A DNA stretch of 49,730 bases, from assembly GCA_002255365.1 (NCBI GenBank), contig NCBI01000020.1, positions 1 through 49,730 of the forward strand. Direction: 5' to 3'. Below, one piece after another: positions 1 through 7,949 of this stretch. Position 1 is the first letter of the stretch. Every line of letters starts with the position of its first letter. The position numbers and the translations under genes are program-made. The notes under the pieces were generated by a model. That model did not search any database and was not told the origin of the DNA. It saw nothing but the letters and a program-made list of their open reading frames with translations. Origin of the DNA: Chromatiales bacterium 21-64-14. Its GTDB lineage: Bacteria; Pseudomonadota; Gammaproteobacteria; 21-64-14.

Positions 1-27
1 GATATACCGTCCTCGGAATCGGAATCA

Positions 28-44
28 AAATATGAACAATATTT
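28..44. promoter_or_regulatory. AT-rich inverted repeat upstream of the Sel1 lipoprotein
   Basis: AAATAT and ATATTT arms are separated by GAACA, about 80 bases before the chosen start of the Sel1 lipoprotein. The position and AT-richness fit an operator or promoter element, but six-base AT arms can arise by chance and no clear -35/-10 pair was found. Confidence 0.2.
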
Positions 45-122
45 GAATGCCCTCTTTAGCACTTGGGCTGAGTGATGGGACGGTACAATCCTAATTACAC
101 AGAAAACATAAATGAGAGCAAT

Positions 123-1751
123 ATGTGCGCTAGACGTCTGCGTGGAATCGTCACGGTTCTCGTTCTGTTATTCGTGGCGGGCTGTGCCGGCCAGTCACAA
201 CCCATAAAACCTGAGACGCTGGGGCCACCGACGGACGTCTATTTACTACCCATAGGTGACTTTCCATATAAATATACCGTGCAGCTGGCGCACGAATTAA
301 GTAAGGAACTGAAGATTCACGTACGCGCATCGCTGCCGATGGGAATCGGAGATATGCATCCGCTTCCAAATCAGTCTCAACTGGCGGTCCGGGATATCCT
401 GGCGCGAGCACATGAGGTCGGGCTGCGGCTGCCGGATACGAGTAAAAAGCTTGTCGTCATCGCGCTCACGACGCGTGACATAAATGACTCGTCTCAGTCA
501 CTTCGTTTTCTGTTTGCGAGGAATGACCGGATAACGCGCACGTCCGTCATTTCAATCGCTCGAATGTTCGGATCAACCACGCTTGCGAAGAGTACTCGAG
601 CACAAGTCGGACTTCGTATATACAAGATGGTAAAACGAGCCATAGGGGAGCAGTACTTCGGCCTTGCACGTACGTCAGACATTTCGGAAATTATGTACGC
701 TCCGATCATGTCCCTAAAGGATATTGATGCGATGGGGCTCGATTATAAACGATCGCAATCCGCTGGGGCCGCGCCCCCCGAGTTCCCGAGCGAGACACGG
801 GAATTGGAAAGTGCGGCCAGAGCAGGGGATGCGATGGCGCAGTACAGCCTCGGCCTCGACTACTACAATGGGACCGGTGTACCACAGGACGCTGCGCGTG
901 CTATTCATTGGTGGAAAATGGCCGCGGCGCAAGGATTTCCGGAAGCGCAGTACAGTCTTGGTATCGAATATGAAATGGGGCGGGGCGTACCACGGGACTA
1001 TGCCAAGGCCGTCTACTGGTGGAGAAAGGCTGCGACACAGGGTGTTGTCCGAGCACAGTACAATCTCGGAGTCGCGTACCACGAGGGGTTAGGTGTACCC
1101 AAGGACTACGAGAAAGCCAACTACTGGTACAGGAAGGCTGCCACCCAGGGTTTCGATCAGGCGCAATTCAGTCTCGGGGCCGATTATCACGATGGGCTCG
1201 GTGTGCCGCAGGATTTTGGCAAGGCAGCGCATTGGTCCAAACAGGCCGCGGAGCAGGGATTCGCTAGAGCGCAATTCAATCTCGCGCTCATGTACTACAA
1301 TGGGCAGGGTGTACGGCAGGATTTTGGCAAGGCGGCGCATTGGAACCAACAAGCCGCGGCGCAGGGACTCGCTGCAGCGCAATACTACCTAGCGGTCATG
1401 TACTACAGGGGCCAGGGGGTTCCGCAGGACTATGGAAAGGCCGCGCATTGGTGCCAACAAGCCGCGGCACAGGGACTCGCTGCAGCGCAATATTACTTAG
1501 CGGTCATGTACTACAAAGGTCAGGGTGTGCCGCAGGACTATGGCAAGGCTGTCGACTTGCTTAAGAGGGCCGCGTCGCAGGGCTTGGCTGCGGCACAGGA
1601 CTCCCTCGCGGTTACCTACTACAAAGGCGCCGGCGTGGCCCAAAACCGCGCCCGCGCTTTGTATTGGTGGCGCAAGGCCGCGGCGCAGGGTGACCTAAGA
1701 GCGCAGCGAGCTATTCGGTTGCTGAAGAACGGTACATTGCTCAATCACTAG
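123..1751 (+). CDS. Sel1-repeat lipoprotein with a degenerate archaemetzincin-like N-terminal domain
   Basis: Predicted lipoprotein of 542 residues. I chose the ATG at 123 rather than the upstream ATG at 72 because it gives a compact signal peptide (MCARRLRG, then a hydrophobic core) ending in the lipobox VAGC with Cys21. Residues about 35-225 resemble archaemetzincins: an opening LLPIG strand, a VVIALTTRDIN strand, a VISIARM strand, and a final IMYAPIMSLKDIDAMG segment like the metzincin Met-turn region. The zinc motif expected between the last two (HExxHxxGxxH) reads IGEQYFGLART, so it has no zinc-binding histidines and the domain is probably non-catalytic. From about residue 235 there are eight Sel1 repeats of 36 residues, a helical solenoid normally used for protein binding. 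The 5' half is visibly lower in GC than the rest of the window (24 of 60 bases at 241-300), suggesting transfer. The Sel1 and lipoprotein calls are firm; the metzincin relationship is inferred from motif order. Confidence 0.85.
   Translation: MCARRLRGIVTVLVLLFVAGCAGQSQPIKPETLGPPTDVYLLPIGDFPYKYTVQLAHELSKELKIHVRASLPMGIGDMHPLPNQSQLAVRDILARAHEVGLRLPDTSKKLVVIALTTRDINDSSQSLRFLFARNDRITRTSVISIARMFGSTTLAKSTRAQVGLRIYKMVKRAIGEQYFGLARTSDISEIMYAPIMSLKDIDAMGLDYKRSQSAGAAPPEFPSETRELESAARAGDAMAQYSLGLDYYNGTGVPQDAARAIHWWKMAAAQGFPEAQYSLGIEYEMGRGVPRDYAKAVYWWRKAATQGVVRAQYNLGVAYHEGLGVPKDYEKANYWYRKAATQGFDQAQFSLGADYHDGLGVPQDFGKAAHWSKQAAEQGFARAQFNLALMYYNGQGVRQDFGKAAHWNQQAAAQGLAAAQYYLAVMYYRGQGVPQDYGKAAHWCQQAAAQGLAAAQYYLAVMYYKGQGVPQDYGKAVDLLKRAASQGLAAAQDSLAVTYYKGAGVAQNRARALYWWRKAAAQGDLRAQRAIRLLKNGTLLNH
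823..1690 (+). repeat. Eight tandem 108-bp Sel1-coding repeats
   Basis: Each unit encodes one 36-residue Sel1 helix pair. Units 6 and 7 (around 1351-1458 and 1459-1566) are nearly identical at DNA level, differing at a few third positions, which points to recent unit duplication. Because 108 is a multiple of three, copy-number changes keep the reading frame. Confidence 0.85.
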
Positions 1752-1935
1752 GATGCCTGAGCGGACCAAAGCGAACGCCCATTAGCCGGCCCTGTGTCAA
1801 GAGCGAACAGCGTCCAATGCCGCTGGTTGTGGCAGCGGCGAGGTCATGGGAAAAGGGGTCGGCGACAAACGATTCTTATTTTTCACCGACCATTTTTACA
1901 GTTGCAGGCAATCGTTAGATTGCATAAAGGATCGC

Positions 1936-2223
1936 GCTTTGAGGGACTACAGCGGCGACACGGTCCCCATCCTCCAGTTCGACACCGGCGAGGTCCGTGA
2001 GGCGCTGATCTTCGTTGCCGTGCTTGGAGGATCCGACGTCTACGCCGAGGCGACCTAGCCCCAGCAGTTGGTGGACTGGATCGGCCCCAATGTTCGCACC
2101 TTCGAGCACATGCGGTGCGCGGCCGTGCTCCTGGTCCCTGACAACCTCAAGAGCGCGATAGCCAAGGCGTGTCGCTTCGAGGCCGAGGTGTCCCCCTTAT
2201 TTCTCAAAAAGAAACCCCGGTGA
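1936..2223 (+). pseudogene. istA: IS21-family transposase (istA) remnant
   Basis: The plus-strand translation reads LRDYSGDTVPI, then TGEVREALIFVAVLGGSDVY and, after a stop, QQLVDWIGPNVRTFEHM and VPDNLKSAIAKACRFEAEV. These match the order of the core integrase region of IS21 IstA (DYAG, VFVAVLGAS, YAEATWTQ, WIGxHVxAF, VVPDNLKSxVTKACRYEP). An in-frame TAG at 2056-2058 sits where IstA normally has Trp, consistent with TGG to TAG. Homology ends near 2200, and a stop follows at 2221-2223. Neither the N-terminal helix-turn-helix nor the C terminus is present, nor an istB partner, so this is a dead fragment. Upstream (1752-1935) and downstream (2224-2283) I see nothing else. Confidence 0.8.
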
Positions 2224-2283
2224 CCGACGATGTTCGTCCGTCCCCGGGGCGCTGTGCAGCGGACTCGCGTAAAAGCCGCTGAT

Positions 2284-3306
2284 CTAGTCGTCTGTGCCTA
2301 CGTTGTATACCTTAAGATCGTGCGCTTCGCTAATTTTTCCAGTGTATCCCTGCGCCCGAATGATTTTCTTGATTAGTGGCACGTTTGGCGCGCTGATCGG
2401 GGTCAGGTGCGAAAGCACGAGTTCGCGTGGATTGGCCATAGCCGCCACTTGTCCCATCCGGGTCGGCGTAGTGTGCCGCTTGGCGAATGGCGAGGAGGGC
2501 GGCGGCTGGTTGTCGAGGATCGACGTGTCGTAAATCAGAAGGTCAGCGCCCTGAGCTAGCTTCACCATATTGTCGGTAGTAGAGTGCGTATCGCCCGAGT
2601 AGACGATGCTGTACCCCTTGTACTCTATGCGGTAGGCAACGGCTGGGGCTTCCAAATGGTCCACCGCGATTTCTTTGATCACCAACCCGTTTTCGTTCAC
2701 GATCGTATTGACCGTGGCGCCCTGGAACACTGGCGAAAGATCGTGAGCTTGATAACCGAACACCCCGAGTGCGGGAGGACCGTCCGCACCATCCACGAAG
2801 GAACGGAGGTAGCGGAACAGACCCGTCGGCCCGAACAACCCGTCCATGAACTGGGTGGTGGATGGGAACATCGGGTTATCCGTGCCCGGGCCGTAGACCT
2901 GGATTGGTGCCGTGTGAGGATCGCCCTGTTCCCGGCCGTCGAAGTATATGCCCTTGATCACCCCGGGAAGATCTGCGGTGTGGTCAATGTGCAAATGGCT
3001 GAGCAGGATATAGTTTACTTGCGCGACATGGGTACCGCTCATGGCAAGGCTCTTGAAGGTACCGCTGCCCAGATCCATAAACACCCGTGGCTGACCGTCC
3101 GTAAACACCAGGTAGCCGGCGCTCGCCCTACCGCTCGCCTGCAGCATAGGGCCACTGGACCCCAGCACCATGACAGAGAGTGGACCGTGGACACGGTGTA
3201 CGGCGGGACCCCCTTCGGTGCTGTCCGCACGAGCGGCGACTCCAAGTACACACGTCAGCAGCCCGAGCAGCAGCGCCAGGGCGGTTCGTGTTTGTCTTCT
3301 AATCAT
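2284..3306 (-). CDS. Secreted metallo-beta-lactamase-fold hydrolase (arylsulfatase/RNase Z-like)
   Basis: Predicted periplasmic hydrolase of 340 residues. A Sec signal peptide occupies residues 1-27 (MIRRQTR, hydrophobic core, AARADS). The metallo-beta-lactamase signature SHLHIDH is at 103-109, with further likely metal ligands at His217 (VDHLEA), Asp239 (YSGDTHST) and His300 (LVLSHLTP). This set and the long insert between them fit the AtsA-like arylsulfatase/RNase Z branch of the superfamily; the substrate cannot be told. The start is supported by a strong ribosome-binding site on the minus strand, AGGAGGTG at 3311-3318, four bases before ATG. The gene stands alone: the IS21 remnant lies downstream and a 404-base gap upstream. 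Enzyme class is confident; a specific name is not. Confidence 0.9.
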   Translation of the reverse strand: MIRRQTRTALALLLGLLTCVLGVAARADSTEGGPAVHRVHGPLSVMVLGSSGPMLQASGRASAGYLVFTDGQPRVFMDLGSGTFKSLAMSGTHVAQVNYILLSHLHIDHTADLPGVIKGIYFDGREQGDPHTAPIQVYGPGTDNPMFPSTTQFMDGLFGPTGLFRYLRSFVDGADGPPALGVFGYQAHDLSPVFQGATVNTIVNENGLVIKEIAVDHLEAPAVAYRIEYKGYSIVYSGDTHSTTDNMVKLAQGADLLIYDTSILDNQPPPSSPFAKRHTTPTRMGQVAAMANPRELVLSHLTPISAPNVPLIKKIIRAQGYTGKISEAHDLKVYNVGTDD

Positions 3307-3710
3307 GATTCACCTCCTCTGATTAGTTGATCTACTTTCTTCACGCTATGGGAAAGCGTCGTGCAGTACGTTGCGGAACTGGACCACTGGTATCGGCGTT
3401 GCATCCTAGCCTAACTGCCCGCCTGCCATCGTGGATGGCCGCGAGCCCCCCTGTCAAAACACTCTAACACATGGGGCGCGCTAGTGTGGTGTTGCATTCT
3501 TGATGGAACCGATATGAACTGTGTGTCTTCAATGCCCACGAAAGGCAGGGTGTCATGGGCGTAGCGTATTTCCGCGCACGGAATCCGTAGCTAGGCATAT
3601 CCGTACTGGCCCGGTCCAACGGCCGTGCTTTCGGTTCGGGCCGTAGTCACGTGCAGGCTATCCGCAAGCGGTGTTGGAGGTGATCGTTGATCGGCGGTTA
3701 TTGTTGTTGG
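3307..3710. other. 404-base gene-free stretch
   Basis: It lies upstream of the metallo-beta-lactamase-fold gene and downstream of the glycosyltransferase gene. No ORF with coding character, RNA gene or terminator was recognised. A minus-strand TTGACA (revcomp of TGTCAA near 3453-3458) could be the -35 of the hydrolase promoter, but no good -10 is at the right distance. Confidence 0.4.
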
Positions 3711-4874
3711 TCAACCGGCACGGGATGCCAGCGAATCGAAGACGCCGAGCGTGCGCTCGGCGGTCTTTGCCCATGTGAACTCCTGTATCCGTCGTAGTCC
3801 GGCGTCGCGCATTCGTGACCGCAGATCTTCGGAGCCGGCCAATTCGGTCATTGCGTTTCCGATGTCATCGACGTCATGGGGATCGATATAACGTGCTGCT
3901 TCCTGTGCCACACCCCTGCAGCCGCCCGTGGTGGGCAGGATGGCTGGGCACCCGCAGGCCATGGTTTCGGTAACAGGCAGCGGGAAACTTTCATACAAGG
4001 TGCAGAGGATGAAGAAGTCCGCGAGGTTGTACGCGTGGACGATTTCCTCGTTGGGGATGAACCCGGTGAAATATACGCCTTCCAGGGCGGTTTCATCGAA
4101 TCCGCGTCGGTGCAGATAGGCATCGATGTCCCGCCCCACGACCACCAGGGGGAGTCGGCCGCCGGCGGCCCGGTATCGTCGGTAGCCGCCGATGAGGTTC
4201 TCGTTGTTGCCGCCCGGGTATTCGAGAACCCCACCGTGCCCGGTGTGGTAGGCCCGTGCGACGGTAAGGATGAAGCGCTCCGGAAGGTGATGGCGCTGTG
4301 CGAATGCCTGCAGCGCGGTACGATCATTGATAGGCCGGAAGTGTGGTCCCGGTGCGGCGTAGCTCGGAGTGACCTTAGTGGCGTCGATGTTGGCGTACTT
4401 AACCATGTCCGCCAAGGCGATATCGGATATCGAGAGCAGTTTGGCCGCCTTGCGACAGTACAGAGGCAACATTACCCGAATGTAGAGGTTGTCCCACCAC
4501 GTGTAGTTCCCGGGGTTAACATACCAATCAGATCCATGGAGGACGAAGACACTTGGGCGCATCGATAGGAACGGGATGGAGAATTTCGGGTTGAAGATGA
4601 TGTCGGCGCCCACTGACCGAGCCGCCCTGGCTACGCTGATCTGATCCCACCACAGCTTTACACGGGCCGGAATCACGCGGGTTTCTGCATTGGGATACGA
4701 TTGGAATGTAGCAGCGTGCTTCGGTGTTCGCAGCAGTATGACGTAGCGGCTGGCAGGATCCAGTTGCAACATGTTGCGCAGCAATTGCAGGGTGTAGACG
4801 CCGATCCCGTCATCCTGATCCAATGGCCGGCCCATCACGCAGATCACTCGGCTTCGGATTTGTTTTGTGCTCAT
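3711..4874 (-). CDS. Glycosyltransferase family 4 (GT-B fold)
   Basis: Cytoplasmic glycosyltransferase of 387 residues, probably transferring a nucleotide-activated sugar to a lipid or glycan acceptor. The C-terminal half has the retaining GT4 donor-site pattern: TGFIPNEEIVHAYNLADFF, then YESFPLPVTETMACGCPAI with the E-x7-E motif, then GG and a closing helix. The N-terminal half has the glycine-rich GIGVYTLQLL loop typical of GT4 acceptor domains. I chose the ATG at 4874 (MSTKQIRSR); the open frame runs further upstream to 5036, but that extension lacks family similarity and overlaps the deacetylase gene. A polysaccharide deacetylase gene lies 62 bases upstream on the same strand, so the two probably form an operon for an envelope or secreted glycan. 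Donor sugar unknown. Confidence 0.9.
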   Translation of the reverse strand: MSTKQIRSRVICVMGRPLDQDDGIGVYTLQLLRNMLQLDPASRYVILLRTPKHAATFQSYPNAETRVIPARVKLWWDQISVARAARSVGADIIFNPKFSIPFLSMRPSVFVLHGSDWYVNPGNYTWWDNLYIRVMLPLYCRKAAKLLSISDIALADMVKYANIDATKVTPSYAAPGPHFRPINDRTALQAFAQRHHLPERFILTVARAYHTGHGGVLEYPGGNNENLIGGYRRYRAAGGRLPLVVVGRDIDAYLHRRGFDETALEGVYFTGFIPNEEIVHAYNLADFFILCTLYESFPLPVTETMACGCPAILPTTGGCRGVAQEAARYIDPHDVDDIGNAMTELAGSEDLRSRMRDAGLRRIQEFTWAKTAERTLGVFDSLASRAG

Positions 4875-4936
4875 GGGGATGTTTCCATAGGCGTAAAAAT
4901 ACCGGTGTTGGGATCCGACGGTTAGCCGTGCCAGGC

Positions 4937-6073
4937 TCAGTGCGCGAAGTGCTGGGATCGGATGAAGCTGCGGACTTTTTCCGGGATCACCTCGCGCAGA
5001 TGCCGGCGTCCCTCGCCCGGCAGGAATCGTAGCCACTCTCCCTTGATGCGCGCAATCGCGGGGACCGGCGTACGGAGTCGGCGGATGCGTCTGAAGTCCA
5101 ACCCGACGCCGAATACCGACCTCAGCCCGGCTTCGTGTGCGAGTTCCAGAGACAACTCCGAGCCTAGCTGCCAGGGGTAGGCCAGATGCCTGGGGCGGGT
5201 GCCAAGCTCCCGGGCGAAGAGCGCCGCGGCCTGCTCAAATTCCGAGGCGACGAAGGAGCGCAAGGCGCCAGGGGGAATAGGTGTCATCGCGCCCCGGTGC
5301 TGTTTGATGACGGCCCGTAGCTGGGCTGCCCAGCCCGGCCGCTCGAAGAACATCGCACCGCCTGCCTCCGATACCATGCGTCCGCAGGCATCGGCGGCGG
5401 CCTCGTCTTCGATGATGCGGTGATGAGCGCTGAGCAGGGGCTGCGCTTCATAGATCGGGGTGCCCAACGCGGGACGGCCTAGGGCGTCGCATTTGGCTTC
5501 GCGCCGCATCGGCCAGTCGAAGATGTGGTGCCGGCGCAGCAGCTCCGGGGAGGCGAATCCGACTAGGCGGTTCGAGGTGAAGACCAGGGCGTGACGGTGC
5601 CCATGGAGTTGGACGTCGACCAACCCCGATTCCAGACAGGTACGCAATCCATCCCAGGACATGAAGCCATCGCGCCCCGACGGCGCTACGGTGGCCGTTT
5701 CGGATTCGGACGCCGCGCCGCGCATCCAGAATGTGGGGACGAACAAAGTCGCTGGGCATTCGTATTGCCGCAGCAGAGGGAGAGTAACGTCATAGAAGTT
5801 TTGAACCGCGTCGTCGAATGTCAGCAGTACAGCTCGCTCGGTGCACGGGCGCCCCTGACGTTCCAAGTACTCATCTGCGCTGAGGCACCGATAGTGATTT
5901 CTGCGCAGAAACTCCAGGTCGGCCGCGAATTCGTCAGGCCGTACGTCATGGAAGACGAAGATCGGGATCTCACCCGGATGGAGACCGGCACCGAAAAGAA
6001 ATCTTGGGTAATGGGTTTGACCCAGCCGCCGCAGGGAGCGGGACAATCTCCGAAGTGACGACAGATCAGGCAC
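4937..6073 (-). CDS. Polysaccharide deacetylase family protein (NodB-like)
   Basis: Carbohydrate esterase 4-type protein of about 378 residues, expected to remove acetyl (or related acyl) groups from a polysaccharide or lipid-linked sugar. Visible NodB motifs: VFHDV strand, LLTFDDAVQNFYDV (TFDD, catalytic base and metal Asp), LHGHRHAL (H-x3-H metal ligands) and HLAYPWQLGS (motif 3-like). The insert between motifs 2 and 3 is longer than usual. The frame is open to a GTG at 6112, but the GTG at 6073 has GGGGAG eight bases before it, so I prefer 6073. No signal peptide or membrane segment is obvious. It precedes the glycosyltransferase gene on the same strand, suggesting joint action on one glycan. 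Family call is firm; substrate unknown. Confidence 0.88.
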   Translation of the reverse strand: MPDLSSLRRLSRSLRRLGQTHYPRFLFGAGLHPGEIPIFVFHDVRPDEFAADLEFLRRNHYRCLSADEYLERQGRPCTERAVLLTFDDAVQNFYDVTLPLLRQYECPATLFVPTFWMRGAASESETATVAPSGRDGFMSWDGLRTCLESGLVDVQLHGHRHALVFTSNRLVGFASPELLRRHHIFDWPMRREAKCDALGRPALGTPIYEAQPLLSAHHRIIEDEAAADACGRMVSEAGGAMFFERPGWAAQLRAVIKQHRGAMTPIPPGALRSFVASEFEQAAALFARELGTRPRHLAYPWQLGSELSLELAHEAGLRSVFGVGLDFRRIRRLRTPVPAIARIKGEWLRFLPGEGRRHLREVIPEKVRSFIRSQHFAH

Positions 6074-6328
6074 TGTGCGGACTCCCCATGGTGGTGTGTA
6101 CCGCAACGCCACGGAGCGGCGGTGGGTGCGACACTACACTAGCGGGGCAGCTGCGTTTCAGTCCCGCGCGGAGCACCACGTGTTTGGTGCATCTTTTGAA
6201 ACTTGCCCCGGACTGTTGGTTCCCGCACGTTACGGTTCGCCCGCAATGCGATCGACACGAGCCTTTAGGACTGTTTCCCCTGGGATCATTATAGCCACGC
6301 CCATGATTTCTGCATAGGAGGTGGGGCC

Positions 6329-6469
6329 ATGCCGATGCCCAGCTTGGAGTCCGGGCCGCGCCCGGTGCGCGGTATGGCGACTATGACCCTCGTTGGTGCG
6401 TGTTTGTTTGGAGGAATAGCCTGCTATAGTGGCCAACGGAGTCACTATGGGAGTTTGGCGCGTGCATAG
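6329..6469 (+). CDS. Possible 46-residue small protein of unknown function
   Basis: I do not recognise this product. The ORF is noted because AGGAGG sits seven bases before its ATG, one of the best ribosome-binding sites in the window. It begins MPMPSLESGPRPVRG, followed by a hydrophobic stretch (MATMTLVGACLFGGIACYSG) that could be one membrane segment or a signal sequence with a cysteine, and ends in a short polar tail. It lies in the leader region of the UPF0104 gene and covers the inverted repeat at 6426-6448. Codon choice is not strongly biased, so chance cannot be excluded; a regulatory leader peptide or a small membrane protein are both possible. Confidence 0.3.
   Translation: MPMPSLESGPRPVRGMATMTLVGACLFGGIACYSGQRSHYGSLARA
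6426..6448. promoter_or_regulatory. Inverted repeat overlapping a possible -10 element
   Basis: ATAGTG (6426-6431) and CACTAT (6443-6448) are perfect inverted arms with an 11-base spacer. The left arm overlaps TATAGT (6425-6430), a plausible -10 hexamer for the UPF0104 gene about 195 bases downstream. The dyad is placed as an operator would be. No matching -35 at 17 bases was found, so promoter identity is tentative. Confidence 0.3.
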
Positions 6470-6624
6470 CCGGATTGGACACCGTTTTCGGGGGAGTGAC
6501 CATGGACGGTGGCACCGCCACCGGGTCCTGTGTGCCCCGATGGTGGTCGTGGCGGGGGTAGGGATGCGGCTCTCGGCTGCGCGCGGCGCCGTTTCCGCGG
6601 CGGCTTGCTGAGGCGCGCGGCCCA

Positions 6625-7623
6625 GTGTCCATTTCCAGGCCCACACTGGCTCGTCTACTGTTCTCGTTTGTTGCGGTTGGGATTCTGGCCTACGTTGTCA
6701 ACTGGGGCCAGTTCTACGATACCGTACGCCATGCGCGTGGTGGCCTTATTCTCCTGGCCTATTCCCTGTACGTGTTAGATCGGTTCCAGATGAGCTACAA
6801 ATGGGGTCTATTGCTGCGTGCCCAAGCTTTGCGGGTGCCGTTCTTGGAAAATTGGAGTATCTATTCACTCGCGTCATTGTGGGCCACCATACTCCCTGCA
6901 ACCGTTGGCGCCGATGCCCTGCGCGCCGTCTGGCTGTGGAGGCGCACCGGGTGCGGTGCCGTAGGAACCGCATCCATTGTTCTGGAGCGGCTGGTGGGTT
7001 TTGTGGTGGGCCTGTCGGTCGCGGCGATCTCAGTACTTTACCTGATTTCACGCCACCAGGAGTCTACAGAGCTCCGGGACCTCCTGATGACGGTGGTCGT
7101 GGTACTCGGGTTGACTTTGGTGGGGACTGGTCTGTCGTTCAGCGGCGTTTTTCGAGGCTGGCTCGCGGCTTTTTTCCAGAAGAAATCCGATTCCAGAGTA
7201 GGCCGGTTACTCGTCCGCGTGGGCGATGCCTATCTTGCTTACCGCGCAACGCCCGGGGTACTCATGGTATTTACTCTGCTGACCGTGGTTGAGCAGCTGA
7301 CCTCGCTGTTAATGGGGTACTTGATTGCCCTCGCGGTTGGGGTGCACGTCGGTGCACTGGAGTTCGTCGCTGCGCTATCGGTGGCACTCCTGGTGTCACG
7401 TTTGCCTATCGCGGTGGATGGCATCGGCGTGTTGGAGGGTATTCTGGTGCTGTTGTTAGCCATGGCCGGGATCCCGCCCGCGCAGACCGTGGCCTTCGCG
7501 CTGATTGGCCGTATCATGAACGTGCTGGGGTTTGCACCGGGTGCGGCGGTGGCGCTGTTCGTTCTAGACCTGCGTCCGCGAGATCTGCGCACTGAGATCA
7601 ACCAGAATCTCCCTGCGGGCTAG
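6625..7623 (+). CDS. UPF0104/LPG-synthase-type flippase-like membrane protein
   Basis: Polytopic inner-membrane protein of 332 residues with about seven to eight hydrophobic segments, of the family called lysylphosphatidylglycerol synthase transmembrane region (UPF0104/AglD-like). Visible family features are an N-terminal pair of helices, the conserved segment LASLWATILPATVGADALRAV, a following Arg-rich loop (WLWRR), an ERLVGFVVG segment and a late PIAVDGIGVLEG segment like the family's P-x-x-x-G-G-x-G-x-x-E motif. There is no cytoplasmic aminoacyl-transferase domain, so it is not an MprF synthase. Members are thought to move lipids or lipid-linked sugars. The start is a GTG at 6625 with GAGG upstream. 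It is divergent from the deacetylase/glycosyltransferase pair and may act on the same glycan or lipid (inference). Confidence 0.85.
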   Translation: MSISRPTLARLLFSFVAVGILAYVVNWGQFYDTVRHARGGLILLAYSLYVLDRFQMSYKWGLLLRAQALRVPFLENWSIYSLASLWATILPATVGADALRAVWLWRRTGCGAVGTASIVLERLVGFVVGLSVAAISVLYLISRHQESTELRDLLMTVVVVLGLTLVGTGLSFSGVFRGWLAAFFQKKSDSRVGRLLVRVGDAYLAYRATPGVLMVFTLLTVVEQLTSLLMGYLIALAVGVHVGALEFVAALSVALLVSRLPIAVDGIGVLEGILVLLLAMAGIPPAQTVAFALIGRIMNVLGFAPGAAVALFVLDLRPRDLRTEINQNLPAG

Positions 7624-7949
7624 CTGGCCTGTCTCATCGATCTCCTGCTGCGGCGTTTTCTTTGCCATGACAGAGCGTAGTCCCTGTGCCCGTCTTTGAT
7701 GTGGCGTCGAGTGTATCGTCGGCGTCGGTGGGTGCGCGACTGCCACCTGGGCGGTGCGCCTAGGCACCGGTGCAACGAACACCCGTGAGTAGTGCGGGGC
7801 GAGCGGAAATAGCACTTAGTTTCAGTGCTGCATCGCTAAAATTTAGCGCGGAACCCACTGATCATGGCGCGAAGTTTTCGTGCATTTCGCGGATGAACCC
7901 AACGCTCTGGTCCGGCTTCAACGGCTGGGATTTATGCGAGTGCCACGGC
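7624..7949. other. Gap between convergent genes with two small dyads
   Basis: The plus-strand UPF0104 gene and the minus-strand beta-propeller gene end here. AGCACT...AGTGCT forms a 6-bp hairpin at 7811-7829, and CGCTAAA-A-TTTAGCG is a perfect 15-base dyad at 7834-7848. Neither is followed by a long T tract, so they are weak terminator candidates. No ORF or RNA gene was recognised. Confidence 0.35.

Larger units (their letters stand above)
6074..6624. other. Regulatory/small-ORF region between divergent glycan genes
   Basis: This 551-base stretch separates the minus-strand deacetylase gene from the plus-strand UPF0104 gene. It holds a possible 46-codon ORF with a strong ribosome-binding site (6329-6469), an inverted repeat around a TATAGT (6426-6448), and a 19-codon ORF at 6502-6561 preceded by GGGGGAG. 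No RNA gene was recognised. Confidence 0.4.

Noticed and set aside
3340..3415. Short plus-strand reading TLWESVVQYVAELDHWYR as a gene remnant
   Set aside because: I could not match it to a family; it is too short to distinguish from chance.
6429..6611. 60-codon ORF upstream of the UPF0104 gene
   Set aside because: Starts at a GTG without a ribosome-binding site and reads as Arg/His/Val-rich non-coding translation.
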